Shown piece by piece: positions 50,401-61,200 of a DNA stretch of 64,000 bases. The first letter of the stretch is position 1. Every line of letters begins with the position of its first letter. The notes beneath the pieces were generated by a model that was not told where the DNA came from, ran no database searches, and saw only the letters and a program-made list of their open reading frames with translations. The stretch is taken from assembly GCA_018389105.1 (NCBI GenBank), contig JACATO010000308.1, positions 2,851,001 through 2,915,000 on the forward strand, read 5' to 3'. The DNA comes from Nautilus pompilius (lineage: Eukaryota; Mollusca; Cephalopoda; Nautilida; Nautilidae). A program made the position numbers and the translations under genes.

Positions 50401-53400
50401 TGTCTTTGAAAAACAAACAAACAAACAGCAGCCCAAAAATATCCATGAATGGTCAGATGGTAAGAATCAACAGTCTAAAGTGAGCATGCATACCTTATTG
50501 ACCAACACTTTTTGCGACTCCGCATAGAAGAAGAGCCTTGAAGCTTTACCATCAGATATATTCAGATTTACAGTCCACGTGTGCTCTGGGAAGCATGAGG
50601 CATTGTACCTTATGGTCAGGTCGCCAGCAGGAACAAATTTATAATCAGTGAACTAAAACAGATCGAAAGCAATAATTAAATTCTTAGCCAGACTTTAATA
50701 TAGCCAAATCTGAGTTTCTGAATTACATACATGAAAAAATATTTTACAGCAGCAACAATACTTCATCTGCTTATCCATTAATATTAATGCCTTTTATTAA
50801 TTATTAAAATATAAACGAAGTATGAAAGTAAATTACGCATTATTATGACATTGTAATTTTGTGTGCACGAAAGATAGTGCAGCACAGAATTTTAGTATAC
50901 AAAAGAAATCGTTCGGTTTAATCATATGATGCTTTTCCCAGTTTTATTGATATTACAGGTGTGAATTAACAGATTATCTCTGACTCAGCAATTTTCCCCA
51001 GAAGTAAAGTCAAAAAATTCAAAATTTTGATACAACGTACATCCAGCTGGGAGAGCTTTCCTTTGTAAAAGGATGTGTTGATGTAAAGGTCACAGGGTGC
51101 AGCGTTGATCATGATCAGTCGGCTGCCATTCAAAGGGATTTTTATATCATTAAGATCCTGAAAGAAAACAGTCACTTTATCAAATCGTCACATTTTATTC
51201 GCTGTAAAATATTTTTAGTAAATTGAGTGTGGTAAAAGAAAGCTTTTGTTTTTAGAATACATCTTCAAAGACATTAGGACTCCTTGATATTCTCTCAGGG
51301 TCACTGGGCAGTGGCCTGGTGATAGAGCCCCAAGTTTTAATCCATGTCTGCTTGGCTTGGCATATTCGGTGTCACGTCATGGTTCCTTCTTGATCTTCTT
51401 CAGCCAGCCACTGCAGGAGTTTCCTACAAGCTGTCAAGATGACTGTATGTATGTATGTAATTATGTTGGAATTGAGAGTTTGCTGGTCAGTTTATTATGA
51501 TCAGTAACAATAGCTGTGGTTTTCAGACTAGTTATTCCATGATAAACAAACAGATTGGCAATTCATTGCCAGAGATCCTAAATATAACATGTTTCTAATT
51601 TTTCTTTAGTTCTATACAATACAAAGGATGATATTATAATTGTTTTTTGTCAGTTATAAAAAATAAAATCATGATTAATCTTGTTGATTAAACTCTTCAG
51701 CCAATAAATATGACACTAATACCCACATATACAGTCCTAGGAAGTCTTTAATCAGAGGAAACTGGGACAACCTGACATCTTAAATACTATGCTTATTCGA
51801 CCTTATCACATTGTTCATATACAGCAAATTGGTTTTAAAATTACCATTAGAAATATTCAATTCAGCCAACAATAATAAAATCACAATGGCAGTGATATTT
51901 TTTTTTTTTTTTAAACTGAACTAACAAAAACAGACAATGCAAAATTATATCAAGCCCGATAAATACCTGTTGGTGCACAGAGGAAAAATACAAATAGAAA
52001 AGGCAAAAAGAGATGACTGCATCTGTGTTTAGAACGGCCAACTCACCTAATGCTGTATCGTAGAAACTTTCTTAAAATATTATTCAGCAGACATGCAATC
52101 AGCATCAACACTTTTAAAGCTCAATACAAGCCATCACCACACACAATGCTCCACTGGCGATACTCACGTTTATGTGGAGCTGTACAAACCCTGCTACTAT
52201 AAAGGCAGAAATAGCAAATACCATTCCTGTCACCATTCTCTGCAATGGTCTAAATAAAAGACATTTGGATAGAAAACAACAATTTAAAAAATTAAAAATG
52301 TAAAATATTTCCTCATTTTCGGTTGAATACTGGCTCAGTTTAGTTAATATGAAAACAAAAGCAGCCACCATGACTTTTTTATTAAATCCTGGGTGAGGTT
52401 AGTTATCACAAAGAAGAAGTCAGCCACCTGCCTGCCTAACTGGTTTATGCCGTCACTTTCAATGTTGTCTACCTTACAATTTACAGTCATGACCCCTGGT
52501 ATTCTAACTAGATATCGCAATTAATTTACAACCACCCTCACGCTAAATCTCCTATTGTTTTAAAACATATTTAAGAAGGTTAATGGGTCTTGTATTATCT
52601 CGCCTCCCACCATGTAAGTTAATTAATCAAGTTAATACTACATCAGCAATGAAAACCAATGTTTCTGCTTAGAAAAGAAAATACCAAAGATAACACATTC
52701 TTCATGGTTTCTAAACTGGCCTGGCCCCTATGAACTGGAAGTTGTCTCTTTTTGTTTAAAAGATAATAATAAAAAGAAAACAGTATATCTCACCTGTAAG
52801 GTATACGACACCAATCAATGACTGGATACAGGCAACTTTCAGATATAGGAATCAGAATTATAATTAAGATTGGATTCAGTGCCTACAAAAAAGTCACTTA
52901 AGCATTACAAACCGCTTTAGTTTTACTTTAAATATAAAAAAGGGAAAAAAAAAGAGTTAAATGGATAGCACAGAAACTAGGATTAAATGAATATTAAAAA
53001 AGAAATAAAATCAGCTCATTTCCTTTTCTCTCTGTTTTTAATTAACAAGGAAATACTAGATCCCTTCCTTAGTTTAAAACCTTCCCAAAAAAGTGAATTA
53101 GTCCACAATTTATACATGAGACCATCACCTCTGCCCTTTTATAACAGACTCACTTTTCTAGAAAGTGCGATGTTTATTGCTGATGTCTGTTCACTATGTA
53201 CAGTTGTGCATCAAATAATTCATTGGTCCAAGGAGAAATCGGTGTATCCACTGTACACTAAACAGGTCTGTCCACCAAATTCACATTGACCCCTAACAAC
53301 ATCTTTTATTTGCTGCAACACTTGGTCCATAGTCTTCAGGATTACTCAAAATTTTCACTTGTTTATCTTGTGTTGTATAAGTTTATAAAAACTTATTAAA

Positions 53401-55264
53401 TAACTTTATTTAGTTTTGTTTATTTGCAAAGTACATGAAAGTCAAACCAACTTTTTAATATTTAAATTATCAAATAGACCCCATGGAGAGGAGATTTGAA
53501 AGCGGAGAAAGCGAGAGATGGGGAGAAAAGAGTTAACATGAACATAGGGTCATCTTCCTTTGTAAATACGTACCTACCTAGAAAAATATCTGAGCAAACA
53601 CAAAAATCACAACTAAACAGTGAAAAGGCCTAACCTATCCTCTCAGGGGACCTGAAGCCTGGATATGAATACCACTGTACCACTATGGGAGCATCTTGAT
53701 AGACAACTGTGATCCAAATGCCCAAGGGAGAGGGTGCTGTACTAGAGAGATAACAGGAGTGCAATCAGCCTGAGTCCTACAGATCCCTCTAGACTTGGAA
53801 AATTTGAAAAAAAATAAAAAGTCTGGTAATCACCTGCATCTGATCGGCTTTCAGTTTTCCCAGGAAGCCCTGTAAGACAATAAAAAAGAACAATGCGTCT
53901 TTTTAACCTGCTTCTTAACATGGCCACAATAGTATTTCATCTGTTCTGATGCTGATGCAGTAAAACAGAGCTGAGACTTCCACAATGATCTGTTACCTTA
54001 AAAAGCAGATACTGCAGTAAACAAAATGAAAGGGGATGAAAAGAAGAAATGTCAACAGCAAAGGGCTTAATTTAACAGGTAAAGCTGGTTCGTTAACAAT
54101 GTGACAGAGATTGTGGCTTGTGAATATTTTTTATGTTCTCGCTACAGCATTTTTTAAAAACAAAATTTAGAGTACACTGTACGGAACTCACCAGATTGCC
54201 GTCCATCTGTTCAGCCTGTAATGTCCACCTGGAGCCCTGTTAAAAAAGAAAACTAACTTAACCCATCACTATAATTATAAGATCATTAATAGGTGATGAC
54301 TGAAATTAATAAACTAAATACCACTAAAATCTGCAGCATAATTTTAACACCGAAAGAAATGCCAGGCTGTGGAATAGTTTGCTAGAACATGGCTGATGAG
54401 AATATACGATATCTGCCAAACATCACCGCCCCAGCCTGACAGGTGATTGGTAAATCATCATCAATTATTTTCCATGAGTTAACAGTGATTTAAGAGCCTG
54501 CTGCAAACATTTATTTGAGCACATTACTGAAACGGCAATCCTGCTGCTAATGAACAAACTCCGTAACTTTCTTCTTCTCGAATGCCTTCCTGACTTCGGG
54601 GTTGAGATCTCACAGCAGCAGGGAGTTAGATGGTGCAGGGCAGGGCAGCAGCCCCGGTGAACGAGGGGACTCTTGGTCAGTGGACATGAAATACCTATGG
54701 AACCTCCACCACACGTACCTGTGAATCCCTACTAGTGGGAGGAAGCCAGAGAGCCCAAAGAAAACCACTGCAGCAACTGCCTGGCGAAGAGGAGCCAGAA
54801 GAAACCATGCCAAACCAAGTCGATCTCACCAGGATTCCTCAACCATGGCATCAGCCACCCCCCTAACGCCGTAATAACTAAGACAACTTACCTACATTAT
54901 TAATTTCAAAAAAACTTTCAAAACTTTTCAAACATGTAGTCATCAATTACTACAGCTTTCCTGCCAAGGAAACTACAGACCGCATTGTTCAAGTCAGCCA
55001 GTTATTCACAGCACTGTGGGATATTTGTTTTCCTATAACTCATTAGCAGGTCGGCTGTAGATGACTGACAGAGATTAGGAATTTTTACTTCAGTTTTTAG
55101 AAGGAGGCAGGAAGCAATCATGGCTTATACAAGGCCTCCCATGGTCTATCAATACGACCATTGCTGATAATCAATGATAGCCAGCAATTTAGTCTATTCA
55201 TTATTACTGAATAGCTTTTTTTTCTTCTGATAAACAGCTGTGATGAATTTATCTTCCAGACCCC

Positions 55265-55296
<32 letters not shown>

Positions 55297-58200
55297 ATAT
55301 AAAAGCTAGAAAATTTGTTGCTGTTCATATCTTCAAATCCCTTAGGTATTCTCTTAAATATCTAAGTTATATAAAATAACATTGGAAAGCTACAACTGAC
55401 CTGTCATACTGGGACTGTGACATATAGCATGTGCCCAAGGTCACACAGGAATCAAATAGCCGCAGCGTAGAGAAACCAGGCTGAATTGAACAGTGAAGCC
55501 CTGCCTGACACCACACCGCAGGAAACTTCTCACTGCTGAAAGCTGACATTACAACCCAGCAGCCTGGATGGTTTTTAGACTCACCAGTCTGATCTTTTCT
55601 TCTTCAAACCTGCATACCACCAGTACATAAGGAGCCTGACTCTCTGCTTTCGGTTTCCTAAACCAAGCAGGGGTTAGCCACATGCCCACCATATAAAATC
55701 CATACTAGAACTCTTCATTTTTTAGATGTGGGAGTGGGAAGCAGCAGCCATGTTGGGGAGTTATGCCAAACAGAGCTGGTCCTGACTGGGAGTCAAACTA
55801 GGACTCACAACCTTAGCAATTGCCATGTTGCCCCCACTAAACCTGAACACAAAAACAAAACTGATTAAAACCTCTAACCAAAGAAAAACAGCTCTTACCT
55901 GTTGATCAAACAATGCCCAAAACAGTGGCAAAGGTAAAAACATTAGCAGCACCCTCAGCAGCAGCTTTACTTCGTCCACAAATTCTGGCTGTGGAAATAA
56001 AATATTCAGGCCTGAATGAGTGACGAACAAGGCATCCAAAACAACAGCAGCTTCTTAATAACCTGGTGGAAACTTACTTCATACTTGTCGAAGGCGGCAT
56101 CCAGCCAATGGCTGTTAGAACGAACAGCCTGCTTGTCTGACTTTTTGCAGTTATTTTTTATAGCATACTGAAAAAATGGAAAAAAAAACGGGGGGATATC
56201 TTTTAAATCCTTTATCGAGTTTTGTAAGAAATACAAAAATTCTGCAATCAGACAACAATCGGAACTTTTCAAAGAATAGTGGTGAAGACTAAACGAAACA
56301 AAATTAGTCAGTCCAGGTGTTCCTTTTGATGTTTAGAAGGTTGAATGCTGATAAAATATAAATACAGTGTCCCGTGATATCTGTGTGTGTAGCTTCACAT
56401 TACCACTAGAGGTTACCTGGAACTTTGTCTACATGCACATGGCTATACTGTGACTATGAACACCACTGGATTATTTCGCTCACCAAATACATACTAAAAT
56501 ATTTATATTATAAACCAGTGGGGGGGGGGGTTAAGCAACCAGAAGGAAAAAAATGAAAATAAAAGGCAAAAATCTAAAAAAAAAAAAACTGCAAAACAAA
56601 AAAACCGGAACAATAATATGGACAGGTAAGTTGTTTTTACATAGTTAACTTCTACCTGTGAAGTAAACAAAACTCTAAAGAATCTAATTTTTAAAAAGTG
56701 AACTGGGACAAAGTATTTGTATGATAACTAATTAGCAGAGTTGATGGTGATACCTTAAAATGATCAGTTCACATGAAAATGACAAAAGATGGTATTTGTT
56801 TTTTAGTGAAAATAAGAACATGGAGAATTTGTTCAAAAAGTTATTGTTTTTTGAAATATCAACCACATTTTTTAAAAAAATTTCTATTAGAATTTGCTTT
56901 GGATATTTGTCCATTATTATTTATTCTTCATAAATTTTTCCCAGTGATCTTATCTCTCTTTAAGACTGAAATCCTTTGTGGGTTTAGAATTTTGATTTTA
57001 AAAAAGTGTTCAGGGATAAGACAGCATCTTTGCTGTCAGAGAAGCTTAAAACCACCCCTACTACTACTACTACAACAACACAGAAGCTGGTATTTGTTCA
57101 TTCTATAAACACAAGAGAGCTACAATGTAAACCGTTATCAATATTCTGCAGAACAGGAACAACAATCCCGTGATTTTTAGCAGCAATAATATCTGGCACA
57201 TACTTACTATAATACAGCCAAACACTTTGGTCAGCAGATTTCCTGTTGGTGGGTATTTCTTGTACTGCTTCTGTCCAGCATAAAACACACCTAGATAAAC
57301 AATCACACAAGAAAGGTGCAAAGACTTGAGAAACTACAAGAATCTTGAAAAACAAACAAACAAAGTATTCTACACTAGATTCTTTTTTTTTTTTTTTGCT
57401 TATTACAATTGTACTATTCTATTCTTCTGTCTTCTTGTGTCCAAGTCCAACTAACTAAAGATGTCAGCTTTTGTGCATAATGACAATGCCACAGAAAATT
57501 CAAATGGTTCAATGTTTCTAAATACAAAAGTCAACTACAGATGGCAGGCATTAATTACTGTGGAATACTTACTTAAAGACAGCAGCATGAGCATTGCTGG
57601 TACTCCAAAGGCTAGAGAGTAGCAGTCTCTTCCAAAACACTGGACATCAGCTGTTTAAGTGAGACAAAACAACAAATAAATAATCTAAATGCTGGAATGT
57701 TTTTCTCAGAAAAGGTTAACCCTATAAATTAAAAAATGCAGCCTGTATCATCTCATGTTAAACTCCCTTTATGTAGTTATCATATTATAAGTTAAATAGC
57801 ATTAATTAGCCTTCAAAGGAATACTAACATGCTTTACAACAGGTGTGTTTGAATTGAAAAATCTGTATGATAATTATTATATCAACTCTCTATGCCTAGC
57901 CAAAAATTAAGACAATTAATGTTGACTACCTTGTACCACAGAGTTAGTATTTAAATATATTATGCAAATTGTTACAGCATCAAAACAAGTCAATTATGTT
58001 TTTCATCAAAATGCTCACTTCCACATTTACTATAAATATCACAGGATTCAGACTTAGTGCTGCAGACAGGTGAAAACTCTCAATTAAAATAAAGCATAAT
58101 GACAAAAAACTAATAATGAGAGAGAAAAAAACAAGGAGTGGTAACAAAATTCATAGAAAGACTTCACATAAGTAAATAGATATTCCTCCTAAGACTCAAT

Positions 58201-61200
58201 TTTTTCTTCCCCAACCAGCTGCATGGGCTTCCTGCCACATCTAAGAATGATCAGTCCTAGTAGGGTCTTTTTGCTCAGCCATCAGCTGTACCATGGTGTG
58301 GAACACAATCCCTTGCCCAGCTACTTTGGGACATCAGGTTAAACACTTGGGCTCATTAATTATAACTGGGTTTTCATGCTATGCACTGCCTCTGGAATTG
58401 GGAAATGAAGGCAAATGAAATAGGCCATTCTAATCACATGATAAGCACATGATTATGATCTCTATGAGGTACAGAGAAAGCCTCAGTTTGAAGACAGCCA
58501 TGCTGTGAAAAAGGGGGGGGTTCATGGAAGTGATGAACATTGAAAGGGAGCACAAATTTGGTTTAAGCCAGTGGAAATTCTCCAAGACACTGGATATTCC
58601 TCTACTGACTGTTAACAGGAAAAATGTACAGTTTAAGAAAAGCAATAAGGAAACTGTTTGTGGGTTTCCTGGATGCCCAAAGCCAACAGAGACTTAATCA
58701 AACTCTGAAAATCAGCTACAGATGTGGCAGAATGCGTGGGTATTCTCAAGAACCATCAGAATATTTCTACAGCACGGGGTACAACGGGAGAGTGCAAGAT
58801 GCTTCTCACTCCACAATGTCAGTGACTGATTATAATGGGCAGCACAAATGTTACCAGGCCCTTCTGAGTTTTGAAACACTTGTTTTTTTTTTCAAATATC
58901 CAGATTTTACCATTCTGGCACACCAGCATATATGGATGTGATGCTATCCAAAGCAGGAATTTTCATAGTACTATTTGCATACCATGAAAAATTATGGCAA
59001 CCAGTCTGTCATGACATAGGGTGTGATTTGGGTCAACATTTTCTGTGGGACTTGTGTGTCTATGCCAATGGTCACGTGTCCAGCAAAAGCAAAATTTTAA
59101 TGGAAAATGATGCCCCAACTCACACCACCCATGCAATGCAAAGATGGAAGAAGAATCAGAGCATCATAACTCTGGTATGGCCTTGCCAAAACACTAAATA
59201 CAAGATCCATGGAGCACGTGTGAGTTTTCCTCAGTGATCCCTGCAAAAGTGCAACATAATCCTCACTTCCAAGAAATACCCGATACAGAACTAGAACTGC
59301 TGTGATCTGGTCAATGTATCAATGAGCTGTTGTCATGCATGAGGAAAAGGGCTATGATGCACCACACAGTATTGACCCCACTCATTATGTATGATTTCAA
59401 AATAAACAGGTCTTCTTTCAAACATGGATATCTCTCTACTTATGTCAAGTCTCTCTCTGTGTATATAATGTATCAATGGCAGCTATTGGTCTTCAAAAGA
59501 CTATGATGTGTGCACCAAACAGTTTTTGCAGCTGCTTCAGTGTGCATGAACCAATGTTCCCTGGTGGGCTCGGCCCGGTGTTGTACACCAAAAACAGCAG
59601 TAAGTGCAGACCAAGCAATCTTTGTTCATTTGTCTCCTTTGCAACTTGTAATGAATCCACTCATCGTATCCTCTGGCTGTGCTGAAAGAGAGAATCAATC
59701 TCCTAAGTGAGCAGTTCCAAGCCAGCTCCTCCTAACAGTTGATGCTGACCTGAAACTCTCTCATCTCCCTCTTACAGACATCTTGGAAGCACAGCTTTGG
59801 GCATTTATGAGATCTCAAAACATATGGAATGTTGGTATAGATGACATCCAAAGGTATTTGTCCATCTTCTAAGCTATGCACTAGAAAAACCAGTGGAGCC
59901 ATCTTTGTTAGAGGATAAAGAGAAAACAAAGCAGTTTTCCCTTCTAACACCTGAGCATCAGTTATCCTCTCTTGCCATCAAATGCTAAGACAGTGTAAGC
60001 AACAAAGATTTAAAGTCTTTAATCACCTCTCATGTTTGGCACAGGTGGTCCATGCCCTATTCCATACAGCAGAGAACTGAAGATGCACACCTGACAGACA
60101 CAGATGGGTTTGGAGTTCTTCCAGACTCGCTTCACCAGCTAATCAAAAATTGCAGCTGGCTTCCCCACGTTCTCACACCTGCATTGTTCACTATAATGCA
60201 GTGGTTCCCAAACTATGGATCATGAAGCCAGCCGATATCATGAGATTTATCCACATCCTCTTATAGCCCACACAACACCAACCTCTCCACTGACACCTTA
60301 AGGGGGAATTATCCCCATAACAGGGTTCATGCCAATAGTTTGCACTGATAGGGCTATAAGATGGGAGTCACAAGAATTTGTCATCATGATGACAGAGTTG
60401 CAATGAGAAAAATACTGGTGTGTGCATTTTAATTAAAAATTAAATCTTGACAATTAATGGTCTTAGAAGAAAACAACAACAACAGACAAAGGAGGAAGAA
60501 ACAAGCAATTTACCTCTGAGAACTGGAGAGATTAAGTTGAAAGCATGCTGCCTGCATTGATTGCAAAGTAAAAAAATGAGAAAAATGCTATCATCTGTTT
60601 TTCCTAAAAAAAAAGTTTTAAAAAGATTAATAAATAACAACAATGATAAAACAATAATATTTACAAAAATATTGTTTATTTGTTTACTCAAATTTTTAAA
60701 AAGTTAAAGTTAAGAGAATTTCTGTTTGTAAAGCAAAGGCTCAAATAACCAGAACAACAACAACAATAACATTACTGTTATAGTAATAATAATTAATAAT
60801 GCCAGATAAAGTGTTTACTAACATGACATTGTGAGTGGGCAAGTGAAATCATTAGTAGAGATATATATATATATATATCATAAAATTATACAACATATTA
60901 TTTACTAAAAAGTGCTTTCAGTGCCAGCAGCAGCAGCAAGCACAGAATATTATTAGTTACCTGCTCTTTAGTGAACTGGTCACCTCCAAAGGCAGCCACA
61001 CATGGTTTGATGCCACCAGTGCCAAAAGCAATTAACACCAATGCTATCAGTGGACCAATCCTATGTTTGTATTAAGGTGTTTATTAGCTTTTCGTTTTAT
61101 ATGAAATACTTCAAATATGAGACTAACACGAAATTCACAGAAACTAAAGGATGCATTCTGAAGTTTCGCTGTCTAAACCTAATTTCTTACAAAAACGAAG

